A stretch of DNA of 64,000 nucleotides. It comes from G963923955 sp963923955. Its GTDB lineage: Bacteria; Pseudomonadota; Gammaproteobacteria; Eutrophobiales; Eutrophobiaceae. The stretch spans positions 2,480,001 through 2,544,000 of the forward strand of contig OZ000552.1 in assembly GCA_963923955.1 (NCBI GenBank), read 5' to 3'. Below, piece after piece: positions 35,743 through 46,500 of the stretch. The number at the start of each line of letters is the position of its first letter. The first letter of the stretch is position 1. The position numbers and the translations under genes were made by a program. Under the pieces are notes generated by a model, which had not been told where the DNA came from, searched no databases, and saw only the letters and a list, made by a program, of their open reading frames with translations.

Positions 35743-36373
35743 ACTGGCCTATTTTAATGGCCTGTTCAGTGGGGAACAGCCAGCCATCCAACACCCCGCA
35801 GAGCTCGTCAAGGCCGCTTTTTTTCAATGCAGAGAACAACTGTACCTGATGCTTGCACCCTGAACTGGGCTCGGAAAGACTATGCTGCATCCTTAGCAGG
35901 GCCTGGCTTGCGGCGCCAAAGGATAATTTATCGCTCTTATTCAAGATGACATGCACCGGCAACTCCACTGCATCGCACCAGGCAAGCATCTGCTCATCTA
36001 CATCGTTCAATAATCGACGGATATCTGTTATCAGCAGCAGCGCTTGTAAGGATTGCCGAGTCTCAAGATAGCGGCGCATCATCTCGCCCCAATGCGCCTG
36101 CATCGCCTTCGGCGCCCTCGCAAAACCATAGCCGGGCAGGTCCGCCAGACGAACATCGCCCGTGACCGAGAAAAAATTGATCAGCTGCGTCCGGCCCGGC
36201 GTCTTGCTTGTCCTGGCCAGGCCCCTTTTCTCGGTAATCGCATTGATCACGCTGGATTTGCCGGCATTTGAGCGGCCAACAAAGGCAACCTCGGCACCCG
36301 TATCAGCCGGCATTTGCGATAAGTCGTAAGCGCTCAACAGGTATTGAGTCTGGCGATAATGCTGGTTGCTCAT
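35741..36373 (-). CDS. engB: Ribosome-biogenesis GTP-binding protein EngB/YsxC
   Basis: An essential small GTPase for 50S subunit assembly, also called YihA. From the ATG at 36373 (MSNQHYRQTQYLLSAYDLSQMP) it has 210 residues. G1 GRSNAGKS is at 33-40, followed by the TPGRTQLINFF switch, G3 DLPGYGFA and G4 NKSDKL. In-frame starts upstream to 36430 are not supported. It is convergent with the small RNA and divergent from cytochrome c4. The engB/cytochrome c4/dsbA neighbourhood matches Pseudomonas. Confidence 0.96.
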   Translation of the reverse strand: MSNQHYRQTQYLLSAYDLSQMPADTGAEVAFVGRSNAGKSSVINAITEKRGLARTSKTPGRTQLINFFSVTGDVRLADLPGYGFARAPKAMQAHWGEMMRRYLETRQSLQALLLITDIRRLLNDVDEQMLAWCDAVELPVHVILNKSDKLSFGAASQALLRMQHSLSEPSSGCKHQVQLFSALKKSGLDELCGVLDGWLFPTEQAIKIGQ

Positions 36374-36544
36374 GGCCTGGCATTTAAGATGATTAAAGGA
36401 ACCGCAAAAATCTTGGTGGCGACACTCCAATTCTCCACATTTTCGGGTAAAATGCTCGCCATATAGCGATCAAGCTTAAGACAATCACTAACAAATGCTG
36501 TCATAATCCAATCAGCTTTTTGTTTTTCTTATAAGGAGCGTTGC

Positions 36545-37156
36545 ATGGTCAAGACATCTTCTTATGCTTTATGTTCAATCCTCCTGTTAGGCATGGTCAA
36601 CGCTGCCGCAGCCGCGGGCGATGCCGCCGCCGGCAAGGAAAAGTCAGCGCTGTGTGCCGCCTGTCATGGTGCCGATGGCAACAGCCCGAACCCGATGTGG
36701 CCGAGCCTGGCCGGGCAACATGCCGAATACACGGCAAAGCAACTGCATGAATTCAAAAACGGTGCGCGGGAAAATCCGCAGATGTCGCCGATGGCAATGC
36801 CATTGAGTGATGAGGACATCGACGACCTGGCCGCCTATTACGCCGCCCAGCAGCCGCAACCTGCCTATGCCGGCCCGGACATGCTGGAATTAGGCGAGCA
36901 GCTATACCGCGCCGGCAATCCCCGGACCGGCCTGGCCGCATGTATGGGCTGTCACGGCCCGGACGGGGCCGGCAATCCGGCGGCCAAGTATCCCAGTATC
37001 AACGGCCAGCATGCTGAATATACGGCGGCGCAGTTGCAGGCCTTCAAGGCCGAAATGCGCCATAATGACATGAACAGCATGATGCGCAGCGTGGCCGGCA
37101 AGATGAGCAGTGAAGAGATCGAGGCGGTGGCGAATTACCTTCAGGGTCTGTATTGA
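36545..37156 (+). CDS. Cytochrome c4 (dihaem)
   Basis: A periplasmic dihaem electron carrier between the bc1 complex and terminal oxidases. It has 203 residues with a signal peptide (about 1-24). Two homologous domains carry CAACH (about 37-41) and CMGCH (about 133-137), each with a downstream methionine for axial ligation. Ribosome-binding AAGGAG lies upstream. The neighbours engB and dsbA are the usual ones; DsbA and c4 both act in the periplasm and may be co-expressed. Confidence 0.95.
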   Translation: MVKTSSYALCSILLLGMVNAAAAAGDAAAGKEKSALCAACHGADGNSPNPMWPSLAGQHAEYTAKQLHEFKNGARENPQMSPMAMPLSDEDIDDLAAYYAAQQPQPAYAGPDMLELGEQLYRAGNPRTGLAACMGCHGPDGAGNPAAKYPSINGQHAEYTAAQLQAFKAEMRHNDMNSMMRSVAGKMSSEEIEAVANYLQGLY

Positions 37157-37203
37157 GCATCGGCCCTTCCTACAAACGGCAATTATAACAGCAGGATCAT
37201 CCT

Positions 37204-37821
37204 ATGCAGAAAATAGCCCTTTGCGCCCTGATACTTTTCTCTTCCCTCAACCTCTACGCGGCAGGGCCGGCTGAGAATACCTATAAGCGTATCAAGCCCG
37301 GCATTCCAACACAGAGCAATGACAAGATCGAAGTAGTCGAAATATTTTGGTACGGCTGCCCGCATTGCTACGCCTTTCAACCCTATGCCGAGAAGTGGCA
37401 GGAAACCCTGCCTGCGGATGTGGAATTTCGGCGTGTGCCCGGCGTATTGAACAAGAACTGGATCCCGCATGCCCGCGCCTATTACACGGCGGAGCAACTC
37501 GGCGTTCTGGACCGGATCCATATCCCGCTATTTGAGGCCCTGCATAGACAGGGCCGGCGTATATTGACTGAAGGTGATCTGAAACAGTTCTTTGTGGATA
37601 AGGGTGTTGATGGCGATGAGTTCAGCAGGGTCTATCATTCACAGGCTGTTGAAATCAAGCTCCGGCAGGCCTTCTTGGCGGCCAGACGCGCAGGGCTCAC
37701 CGGCGTTCCCGCGCTCATCGTCAATGGCAAATACCTAACCGGCAGCAGCATGGCCGGCAGTCACGAAGATCTGCTAAAAGTCATCGATCAGCTGGTGGAT
37801 AAAGAGCGCAAGGGCCTGTAA
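37204..37821 (+). CDS. dsbA: Thiol:disulfide interchange protein DsbA
   Basis: Periplasmic oxidase that puts disulfides into folding proteins. It has 205 residues with a signal peptide cut near YAAG (about residue 20). The active site CPHC is at 52-55 (FWYGCPHCYAF) and the cis-proline loop is in GLTGVPALIVNGKY. It follows cytochrome c4 after 47 bases on the same strand. By chance the coding sequence contains one DnaA-box nonamer (37593-37601), which I do not regard as functional. Confidence 0.96.
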   Translation: MQKIALCALILFSSLNLYAAGPAENTYKRIKPGIPTQSNDKIEVVEIFWYGCPHCYAFQPYAEKWQETLPADVEFRRVPGVLNKNWIPHARAYYTAEQLGVLDRIHIPLFEALHRQGRRILTEGDLKQFFVDKGVDGDEFSRVYHSQAVEIKLRQAFLAARRAGLTGVPALIVNGKYLTGSSMAGSHEDLLKVIDQLVDKERKGL

Positions 37822-37861
37822 GTCTCTTGCTGTCGCTCATCAGCGTCTCAAGCTATATTTA

Positions 37862-39481
37862 TCAAGAACTGCACGACAACATGGAACACCCGGCGCGTTC
37901 ACGCGCCCAGTCCGGACGTTTTTGCGCATGCCTTTCCTTATCCGGCTGCTCATCATAGGGGCGTCTTAGTAATTCCAGCAGTTCATCGAGCAAAGAAAAA
38001 TCACCCTTCTCGGCCGCATCAATGGCCAGTTGCGCCATGTAATTTCTGAGCACATATTTTGGATTGGCTGCATTCATCTGCTTAAGCCTTTCTGCCTGAG
38101 AATAGGCATCCCGGCGAGTGCGCAGGATATAGTTCCTTAACCAGGCGGCCATCTGATGCTTGTATTCAGCGCTTAATTCTTCCGGCCGGTAATAGGCATC
38201 CAGCAGGGGAGCAAGCAGCGCCTCATTATCCATCCCGGCCGGATCTGCAGCAGTAATATCCACCTGCGCCAGTCTTCTATAGAAGATCGTCATGTCGGTC
38301 TCTACCATGCGCAGCATTTTCAAGAGCCCGCCGAGCAGTGCCTTGTCTTTGTCTGCATGCAGGGATTTAAGCCCGAGTTTTTGTGCCATCATCGCCAATT
38401 CGCCCTGCTGAAAGGTTTCTCGATATACCGCCAATGCCTCTTCCAAGGGCTCCGCCTCACCGATCAGGGCAAACATGGCATCGGCCAGTTGCAGCAGGTT
38501 CCACAGTGCGATCTGCGGCTGATGCGCATAGCGATAGCGGCGCCCACCGGCATCAGTGGTATTCGGCGTCCAGTCCGGGTCATAGTCTTCAAGCCAGCCG
38601 TAAGGCCCATAGTCGAGCGTCAGGCCGAGGACAGACATGTTATCCGTGTTCATCACGCCATGCACAAAACCCACTCGCTGCCAGTGAATGATCATGGTCG
38701 CGGTCCTGGCGCACACCTCTCTCAGCCAGGCAAGATAGACCTCCCTGCCTGGTTCGCCCAAGTGCGGGAAATCATGACGAATGGTGAAGTCAAGCAGGGT
38801 TTGCAGCAGTGCAATGTCGCCACGCGCAGCGAGGATCTGAAAGTTGCCGAAGCGGATGAAGGAAGGTGCCACCCGACAGACGATCGCCCCCGGCTCAAGC
38901 TGCGGGTGGCCGTCATAAAACATATCCCGGCTTACCTGCTCTCCGGTCAAGACCAGGCTCAAGGCGCGTGTCGTCGGTACGCCAAGATGATGCATCGCCT
39001 CGCTGCACAGGAACTCCCTGAGGGATGAGCGCAGTACCGCCAGGCCGTCTGCACCGCGCGAATAAGGCGTTTCTCCTGCGCCCTTTAGTTGCAGGGTGAG
39101 ACGCTCGCCTTTGGCGTTGAGCACTTCGCCAAGGTTAATCGCCCGACCGTCCCCCAGCTGCCCGGCCCAGTTGCCGAATTGATGGCCGCCGTAACACACT
39201 GCATGAGGCGCCATCCCGGCCAACAAGCGATTGCCCGAGAAGACCTGAACAAAGTCATCAGAGACGCAGACCGCCGGCGGGATCTCCAACTGCTCGGCCA
39301 CTTCTTTCGAATAGGCAAGCAGCTGCGGCCTGGTCACGCCGGCGGGCTTTACATAGGAATAGCAGGCCCCGGTCACCTGCCGACAATAATTCTCTGTTAT
39401 CGAATCAGCCGGCAACTCGGCGACAAAACGATTATCAAAGCGTAAGCCATCGAGAGTCTGTGGTTCGGCCTTAGTATTCAT
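37862..39481 (-). CDS. selO: Protein adenylyltransferase SelO (YdiU)
   Basis: A pseudokinase-fold enzyme that transfers AMP to Ser, Thr or Tyr of target proteins and helps the oxidative-stress response. From the ATG at 39481 (MNTKAEPQTLDGLRFDNRF) it has 539 residues, near the upper end for bacterial SelO. The inverted-kinase motifs are visible (LQLKGAGETPYSRGADG; GVMNTDNMSVLGLTLDYGPYGWLEDYDP). The C-terminus CSMLSCSS keeps the conserved cysteine where eukaryotic SelO has selenocysteine. It is convergent with dsbA. Confidence 0.95.
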   Translation of the reverse strand: MNTKAEPQTLDGLRFDNRFVAELPADSITENYCRQVTGACYSYVKPAGVTRPQLLAYSKEVAEQLEIPPAVCVSDDFVQVFSGNRLLAGMAPHAVCYGGHQFGNWAGQLGDGRAINLGEVLNAKGERLTLQLKGAGETPYSRGADGLAVLRSSLREFLCSEAMHHLGVPTTRALSLVLTGEQVSRDMFYDGHPQLEPGAIVCRVAPSFIRFGNFQILAARGDIALLQTLLDFTIRHDFPHLGEPGREVYLAWLREVCARTATMIIHWQRVGFVHGVMNTDNMSVLGLTLDYGPYGWLEDYDPDWTPNTTDAGGRRYRYAHQPQIALWNLLQLADAMFALIGEAEPLEEALAVYRETFQQGELAMMAQKLGLKSLHADKDKALLGGLLKMLRMVETDMTIFYRRLAQVDITAADPAGMDNEALLAPLLDAYYRPEELSAEYKHQMAAWLRNYILRTRRDAYSQAERLKQMNAANPKYVLRNYMAQLAIDAAEKGDFSLLDELLELLRRPYDEQPDKERHAQKRPDWARERAGCSMLSCSS

Positions 39482-39642
39482 CGATAAAATTCTACATGAT
39501 AAGCAGCATGTACGCAGTACCATGACACCGGGGCTGCTGCTGTTTTATGAGACTAGCCGGGCGATGCGTGAAGTCTGGAGCAGACAAACCCGATAAGCAG
39601 CAGTGGCATCTGCCCGCCGCGCAGGACTAAGATTATTTCTCT

Positions 39643-40281
39643 TTAGATGGAGTAGTCAGTAGTATGCAGGCCACACTCCCGCTTTTCTTCGGCCTTGGTG
39701 GGGTCGTAGTATTTTTCTACCTGGGGCAGATCATGCTCATACAGATAGCCCTCCATGTCTATTTCAGTCCAGCCAAGGAAGGGCGCTACCTTTAAGATCC
39801 CACTCCCGCCGCTGCTCAACACAGCAAGGGTGTTGCGGAAGTCCGTCTCATCCTTGCGGATTGCGGTCAGCCATATCTCCGGCTGGATAGAGCGCAGTGC
39901 GCGGCGAAAGGGCTCCAGCTTGACCTGGCGGGTGAATTCCTGATGTAGCGCATGCTTCACATTGGGAATGCCGTTCATCAGTGCGCTTCTGCGCGCAGCC
40001 GTCATTTCCGGCAAGAACACCCTTATGTTCAGCTTGAGTTCCTGTATTAACTTCTCGGCATACAGATAGGTTTCCCTGGTGTTATAGCCCGAATCCACCC
40101 AAATGATCGGCATATCCGGCTTAATAAGAGTGGCCATATGCAACATCACGGCGGAAAAGGGCCCGAAGCTGGTGCTGACCATCATCTTTTTATCCTGCCG
40201 AACGGCCCATTCGATAATCTCATGAGGGGATCTATCGGACAGATCATCGTCAAATGCAAATGCCTGTTTGTGTGCTAACAC
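39643..40281 (-). CDS. cysH: Phosphoadenylyl-sulfate (PAPS) reductase family
   Basis: Reduces activated sulfate to sulfite in cysteine synthesis. It has 212 residues. The substrate loop STSFGPFSAVMLHM is near residue 36, and the catalytic ECGLHT motif is at the C-terminus. The paired cysteines (CC and CXXC) that bind the [4Fe-4S] cluster in APS reductases are absent, so PAPS is the likely substrate. cysQ, which clears the PAP by-product, appears later in the window (63744). The AT-rich 174-base stretch upstream holds TATAAT-like sequence but no confident promoter. Confidence 0.92.
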   Translation of the reverse strand: MLAHKQAFAFDDDLSDRSPHEIIEWAVRQDKKMMVSTSFGPFSAVMLHMATLIKPDMPIIWVDSGYNTRETYLYAEKLIQELKLNIRVFLPEMTAARRSALMNGIPNVKHALHQEFTRQVKLEPFRRALRSIQPEIWLTAIRKDETDFRNTLAVLSSGGSGILKVAPFLGWTEIDMEGYLYEHDLPQVEKYYDPTKAEEKRECGLHTTDYSI

Positions 40282-40455
40282 CGTGACAATTTATATCTTA
40301 AAGTTATATTAAATATTTTACTTAGACAGAATTATAATATATTGGGCTGCGTTATCTATATCCAAGTCTTATAAAGAAAGCGTTTTGAGTTATTTAGGCG
40401 GGGATGCCGGATGAGTGGATAACTTGGAGAAAGCTATAAAATGTGAGCGGTTTCT

Positions 40456-41219
40456 CTACGCTGATTTCGATTTCTCAACCATATCAGCGAGGCGTTGGCC
40501 GAGGATGTAGCTGATATTGAAGTGCAGTTTGGCGACAATGTTGGGGAAGAATTTTAGATCCTTTCGCATGCGCTCATAATCAAAGCGCAGGGCGGAGACC
40601 GGCGTGACGGCGCGCACGGCCGCAGCATAGTCCGAGGTGCGCCGACACAGTTCATTGTAGCGGGCAAGCAGATGGATGCTGCCGTCAATGGCGATACCAA
40701 CGGCTATCACCGCCACCATGGCCGTGCCGGGGTTTAGGGAAATCGCCAGCAGGCCCATGATGCCGAACAGCATGGCAATCGGGATGACAGCCGGCACCAG
40801 GGCAATGGCCCCGGCCCTTGAATAAGGTGAACATGGCTGAGCAGCAGCCCCAGCGCCTTGACCTGGGCCAGCATGAGGCTCTCCGCCGCGCGATTCACCA
40901 TCAGGTTCTCGCCAACAATATGTGTCTTGATAGCAGGCCCGGCAATGTGCCTGATAGCATCTTCGAGTTCTTCGACATAGCTGTTCAGGGTATGTGAGTC
41001 ATTGATATTGTGGCGGACGATAATGTTGGCGCGGCGGTAGTCATGGCTGACATAACTATCCAGATCGCTGCGATGAAAAAACAGCAGATATTGCGCTGTG
41101 AGTTGCGCGGTCTCCGGCAGGGCGGACTCGCCGCAAAACTCGCGGTTCACAAAGGCCAAGTGATCGGCCCCAACTGCTTGTCTTCAACACAGATATCTAG
41201 CAAGATCGGCCAGAGAGAC
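40456..41219 (-). pseudogene. Decayed RND/MMPL-type exporter remnant
   Basis: Two overlapping minus-strand frames together resemble the C-terminal half of an MMPL/RND transporter. The upstream piece (41159 down to about 40850) has a periplasmic-loop-like segment and LMLAQVKALGLLLS. The downstream piece restarts with the typical LNPGTAMVAVIAVGIAIDGSIHLLARYNEL. A frameshift and small deletion near 40820-40850 separate them. An in-frame TGA stands at 41186-41184, before which the homology-like SLADLARYLC continues. After PVSAL the protein jumps to a cyclic-nucleotide-domain-like tail (RFDYERMRKDLKFFPNIVAKL), suggesting a second, internal deletion. The N-terminal half is missing. Confidence 0.8.
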
Positions 41220-41291
41220 ACAAACCACCACTTCTCTCTGATTTTTGCAAATGCTGGCGGCTTTAGTACCGAGAACATCATTTAAGGAAAC

Positions 41292-42077
41292 ATGCCTATG
41301 AATACAAACCCCTCAAGGAAAAACCTACTCTGGCTCACTGCAGTGTTTTGTATTGTCCTATCGGCCTGGTCGCAAGCGAACCCTTTGCTTGATTGGGATT
41401 TTATGAAAACCGCCAGCTTTTCCGATATTGAACAGCTGATCAAAGACGGTGCTGATGTCAATGCAAGGGATGAGGACGGCTGGACAGCGCTGATGTGGGC
41501 GGCGCAATACAACGAAAACCCGGGGGTCATCACCGCGCTTATCAAACACGGCGCCGATGTCAATGCAAGGGATGAGTACGGCGAGACGGCACTGATGCGG
41601 GCGGTCGTACTCAACACTAATCCGGATGTTATCACCACGCTTATCAAACACGGTGCTGATATCAATGCAAGAGGTAAGTACGGCCAGACAGCGCTGATAC
41701 AGGCGGCCGCATTCAGGACTAACCCGGCTGTCATCGCCGCGCTTATCGATGCCGACGCTGATGTTACGGCAAGAGGTAAGTACGGCCAGACAGCGCTGAT
41801 GTGGGCGGCAGTAGTCAACAACCCCGAGGTGATCGACATGTTGATTCAACACGGTGCCGATGTCAATGCAAGGAGTGTTGATGGTGGGACGGCGCTGATG
41901 GTGGCGGCGGAATGGAACAACAACCCGGATGTGATTGCCTTGCTCATTGAAAACGGAGCCAATCCGAAACTAACAGATGCCAGCGGGCGTACTGCTCTGT
42001 ACCATATACAAAACAATACAGACTTGAAAGACAGCGCGATACGCTGGAGGCTGAACGATCTGAAGTATGGGGATTGA
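41292..42077 (+). CDS. Secreted ankyrin-repeat protein
   Basis: A 261-residue protein with a signal peptide (about 1-29, cut near WSQA) and five full plus one partial ankyrin repeats of 33-34 residues (about 50-240; units of the form KHGADVNARDEYGETALMRA). Ankyrin repeats bind proteins; periplasmic forms such as AnkB-type proteins work with catalase or other enzymes, but no such gene is adjacent. It lies next to a decayed transporter in a patch of accessory DNA between cysH and gltD. AAGGA lies five bases before the ATG. Confidence 0.88.
   Translation: MPMNTNPSRKNLLWLTAVFCIVLSAWSQANPLLDWDFMKTASFSDIEQLIKDGADVNARDEDGWTALMWAAQYNENPGVITALIKHGADVNARDEYGETALMRAVVLNTNPDVITTLIKHGADINARGKYGQTALIQAAAFRTNPAVIAALIDADADVTARGKYGQTALMWAAVVNNPEVIDMLIQHGADVNARSVDGGTALMVAAEWNNNPDVIALLIENGANPKLTDASGRTALYHIQNNTDLKDSAIRWRLNDLKYGD
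41667..41800 (+). repeat. DNA-level identity between ankyrin units
   Basis: A 32-base segment at 41667-41698 is repeated exactly at 41769-41800, 102 bases (34 codons) later, inside the ankyrin gene. Exact identity at third codon positions indicates a recent unit duplication or gene conversion rather than protein-level selection alone. Confidence 0.9.
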
Positions 42078-42136
42078 TGATGCCTGAAAGAATCCTTATC
42101 TGCTGCTCTTTTCCACCACACCCAAGCTGAGGGCTT

Positions 42137-43582
42137 CTAAAGCGGCGCCGGCAGGTCGGTAGCGCCCATCAAATACTCATCCACAGCGGCGGCGGCGCTC
42201 CTGCCTTCTGCGATGGCCCAGACGATCAAGGACTGGCCGCGCTGCATATCGCCGGCGGTGAACACGCCTTCCACGTTGGTCATCCAGTTTGCGTCCCGGC
42301 CGACATTGCCGCGCCCATCCAGGGCCACGCCCAGTTGCGCCAGCAGGCCGGCCTTTTCCGGGCCAACGAAGCCTAAGGCCAGCAAGACCCGCTCGGCGGG
42401 CAAGCGGTATTCGCTGCCGGGTACTTCGGCAAAGGAGGGCCGGCCGTTTTGCATTTCCATTGCCACCTTGATGAGTTCCAATTCCTTGACATGGCCGGCG
42501 TCATCGCCGATGAAGCGCTTGGTGCTGACAGAAAAAACCCGCTCCACGCCCTCCTCATGCGCCGAGGCCGTGCGGAAGATGTGCGGCCATTCCGGCCAGG
42601 GGTTGTCGGCGGCGCGCGCTTCAGGCGGCCGGGGCATGATCTCCAGTTGATGCACGGACTTGGCCCCCTGGCGGTTGGCTGTGCCGAGGCAGTCCGCGCC
42701 GGTGTCGCCGCCGCCGATGATGATGACGTGCTTGCCTTCAGCGCTGATGAACTCGCTTTGCGGGATCGCATCGCCCTCGCAGCGCCGGTTTTGCAGCGGC
42801 AGGTATGTCATGGCCTGATGGATGCCCTCAAGTTCCCGCCCGGGTATGCCTAAGTCGCGCCAGACGCTCGCCCCGCCGGCCAAGAGCATGGCATCAAATT
42901 CTTGTTTCAGCGCCCGGCTGTCGATGTCGACGCCGACATGGCTGTTGGGCTTGAAGATGACGCCTTCGTCCTCAAGTTGCGCAAGGCGGCGATCCAGGAT
43001 GCGCTTTTCCATCTTGAACTCCGGGATGCCGTAGCGCAACAGGCCGCCGATGCGATCCGCGCGTTCAAACACAGTAACCACATGGCCGGCGCGGGCGAGT
43101 TGCTGAGCGGCGGCTAAGCCCGCCGGGCCGGAGCCGATAATCGCAACGCGCTTGCCGGTCTTGACCTTTGCCGGTTGCGGCCGGACCCAGCCTTCTGCAA
43201 AGGCGCGGTCAATGATCGCCAACTCGACCGCCTTGATGGTCACCGGATCATCGTTGATCCCCAGCACACAGGCACCTTCGCAAGGCGCCGGACACAAGGT
43301 GCCGGTGAACTCCGGAAAGTTATTCGTGGCATGCAGGCGCTTGTCCGCATCCTGCCAGCGTTCTCGATGGACCAGGTCGTTCCAGTCCGGGATCAGGTTG
43401 CCCAATGGGCAGCCCTGATGACAAAAGGGGATGCCGCAGTCCATGCAGCGCGCGGCCTGGGTCTTTAGCGGCGCCGATGGCCAGGCCGCCATGACCTGGT
43501 GCCAGTCTTGCAGGCGCTCTTCCACCGGGCGATAGGGCTGCGCCTGGCGCCGGTGTTGCAAAAAACCGGTCGGCTCACCCAT
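42137..43582 (-). CDS. gltD: Glutamate synthase (NADPH) small subunit
   Basis: Supplies electrons from NADPH through FAD to GltB. It has 481 residues. The N-terminal Fe-S cysteines are 46, 49, 54, 58 ([14 protein letters not shown]) and 97, 101, 105 (CPAPCEGAC). An FAD Rossmann motif [13 protein letters not shown] and an NADPH motif [13 protein letters not shown] follow. The start overlaps the end of gltB by eight bases, so the two subunits are translationally coupled. Confidence 0.97.
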   Translation of the reverse strand: MGEPTGFLQHRRQAQPYRPVEERLQDWHQVMAAWPSAPLKTQAARCMDCGIPFCHQGCPLGNLIPDWNDLVHRERWQDADKRLHATNNFPEFTGTLCPAPCEGACVLGINDDPVTIKAVELAIIDRAFAEGWVRPQPAKVKTGKRVAIIGSGPAGLAAAQQLARAGHVVTVFERADRIGGLLRYGIPEFKMEKRILDRRLAQLEDEGVIFKPNSHVGVDIDSRALKQEFDAMLLAGGASVWRDLGIPGRELEGIHQAMTYLPLQNRRCEGDAIPQSEFISAEGKHVIIIGGGDTGADCLGTANRQGAKSVHQLEIMPRPPEARAADNPWPEWPHIFRTASAHEEGVERVFSVSTKRFIGDDAGHVKELELIKVAMEMQNGRPSFAEVPGSEYRLPAERVLLALGFVGPEKAGLLAQLGVALDGRGNVGRDANWMTNVEGVFTAGDMQRGQSLIVWAIAEGRSAAAAVDEYLMGATDLPAPL

Positions 43583-46500
43583 GCGCGGCCTCCATGATGG
43601 CGTCCTCTTCCGGCAGGCCCTTTGTGCGCGCTTGTGCGATGGCCTTTAGCACCCGTTGGTAATCCCGGGGCATGACCTTGACGAAGGCCGGGGCATAGTC
43701 CGGCCAGCGCTGCAAGATGCGCCCGGCAACGGGGCTGTCGGTGTATTGCCGGTGTTTGTTGAGCAGCGCCTTGATGGTTTGCACGTCTTCCTCGTCCAGG
43801 CGGTACTCCAGATTGACCATGCCGGTGTTGCAGCGGATCTCAAAATCCCCGACTTCGTCCAGTACATAGGCAATGCCGCCGGACATGCCGGCGGCGAAGT
43901 TGCGGCCGGTGTTGCCGATCACGACTACGCGCCCACCGGTCATGTATTCGCAGCCGTGATCGCCCACGCCTTCCACCACGGCGCGGGCGCCGCTGTTGCG
44001 CACGGCGAAGCGCTCGCCGGCGATGCCGCGAAAGTAGGCTTCACCCGAGGTGGCGCCATAGAGAACGACATTGCCCACCAGGATATTTTCTTCTGCGGCA
44101 AAGCGAACGCTGCGCGGCGGATAGACGATGAGCTTGCCGCCGGATAGGCCCTTGCCGATGTAGTCGTTGGCATCGCCTTCTAAGGTCAGGCTCAAGCCCC
44201 GCGGCACGAAGGCACCGAAGCTCATGCCGGCCGAGCCGTTGAAATGCACATTGATAGTGTTCTCAGGCAGGCCGTCGGCGCCGTAGCGCCGCGTGATCTC
44301 ATGGCCCAGCATGGTGCCGACGGTGCGGTTGGTGTTGTGGATGGGCGTGATGATGGCGACCGGTTCCTGCGTCTCCAGTGCCTCTCGGCTGAGCGGGATC
44401 AGGGTGGTGGCGTCCAGCGATTTCTCAAGACCATGTTCCTGCTTACGCACACAGCGGATGGCGACTTCCAGGCCGGCTTGCGGCTCGTGCAGGATGCGGC
44501 TGAAATCAAGCCCCTTTGCCTTCCAGTGCTCCAGCGCCGGCTTCACATCCAGCCGCTTGACCTGGCCGATCATCTCATCCATGTTTCTAAAGCCCAGCTG
44601 TGCCATGTATTCACGCACTTCTTCCGCAACGAACTTGAAGAAGTTTTCCACAAACTCCGGCTGGCCGTTGAACTTTTTTCGCAGTTCCTCGTTTTGCGTG
44701 GCCACGCCCACCGGGCAGGTGTTCAAGTGACAAACCCGCATCATAATGCAGCCCATGACGATCAAGGGCGCGGTGGAGAAGCCGTATTCTTCCGCGCCCA
44801 GCAGGGCGGCGATGACCACATCGCGGCCGGTCTTGAGTTGGCCATCAGTCTGCACCACGATGCGATCACGCAGCTTATTTTTCACCAGCACCTGCTGCGT
44901 CTCGGCCAGCCCCAACTCCCAGGGCAGGCCGGCGTGTTTGAGCGAGCTGATCGGGGAGGCGCCAGTGCCGCCGTCATAGCCGGAAATCAGCACCACATCG
45001 GCATGCGCCTTGGCCACGCCGGCGGCGACCGTGCCGACGCCGGCTTCTGCCACCAGCTTGACATGGATGCGGGCGGCCGGGTTGGCGTTTTTCAGATCAT
45101 GGATCAGCTGCGCCAAGTCCTCAATCGAATAAATATCATGGTGCGGCGGCGGCGAGATGAGGCCGACGCCGGGCGTGGAATAGCGCACCTTGGCGATGGC
45201 CGGGAAGACCTTGTGCCCCGGCAGCTGCCCGCCCTCGCCGGGTTTCGCGCCTTGCGCCATCTTGATCTGGATGTCATCGGCATTGCTTAAGTATTCGCTG
45301 GTCACGCCGAAGCGCCCGGAGGCCACTTGCTTGATCGCGCTGCGACGCAGATCGCCATTGGCGTCCGGCGTGTAGCGCGCCGGGTCTTCGCCGCCCTCGC
45401 CGGTGTTGGACTTGCCGCCGATGCGGTTCATGGCAATGGCCAGGGTCTCGTGCGCCTCCTTGCTGATTGAGCCGTAGGACATGGCGCCGGTGGAGAAGCG
45501 GCGCATGATGGCCTCGATGGGTTCCACCTCGCTCAAAGGGACGGCTTCGTCCGCCGGCTTGAACTTGAACAGGCCGCGCAGCGTGGCCAGGTGCTCGCTT
45601 TGTTCATCCACCTTGCGGGTGTAGTCGCGGAATAGGCGGTATTGGCCGCTGCGCGTGGCGTGCTGGAGCTTGAACACGGTCTCCGGATTAAACAGGTGGT
45701 ATTCACCGTCCCGGCGCCATTGGTATTCGCCGCCCCATTCCAGCTCCGCCGCCTTCACCGGCCGCTGCGGAAAGGCCTTGTGGTGGCGCAGGCAGGCTTC
45801 TTTGGCAATGACGTCTAAGTCAATGCCGCCGATGCGCGAGGCGGTGTTGGTGAAGTATTTATCCACCAGCCTCTCATCCAGGCCGATGGCCTCGAAGATC
45901 TGCGCCCCGCGATAGGACTGCACCGCGGATATGCCCATCTTGGACATGGTCTTGATCAGCCCCTTGTTGATCGCCGTGATGAAGTTGTTCGCGGCCACGT
46001 TGTAATCCAGGCCGCCGCCGATGTGGCCATCGGTGATCAGCCCCTCCAGGGATTCCAGCGCCAGATAGGGATTGACCGCGCCGATGCCGTAACCGAGCAG
46101 GGTGGCAAAATGATGCACCTCGCGCGGCTCGCCGGATTCCAGGATCAGACTGCATTTGACCCGAGTATCCTGTCGCACCAGGTGTTGGTGCAGGCTTGAG
46201 GTGGCCAGCAGCGCCGGGATCGGTGCCAGGTCTTTATCCGTGCCGCGATCAGACAAGATAAGATAGGTATAGCCATCCGCAATGGCCGCATCGGCTTGTG
46301 CAAACAAGTTCTCCAGTGCCTCCTCCAGCCCCCGGCCCTGCTCTTTGACCGGGAACAGGATCGGCAGGGCCAGTGCCCTGAGACCGGCCACATCCATCTT
46401 CCGCAGGCGAGCGAGATCAGTGTTGGTCAACAGCGGTGTCTTTAATCGTATCTGCCGACAGCTCGCCGGCGTCGGCTCCAGCAGGTTGCCCTCCGGACCG

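Noticed and set aside
37593..37601. Exact DnaA box TGTGGATAA
   Set aside because: It lies inside the dsbA coding sequence as ordinary codons and has no partner box nearby.
44244..45290. Long open frame of 348 codons on the plus strand inside gltB
   Set aside because: It is antisense to the conserved gltB coding sequence, has no family resemblance, and arises from GC-rich codon bias; the same holds for 47106-48119.
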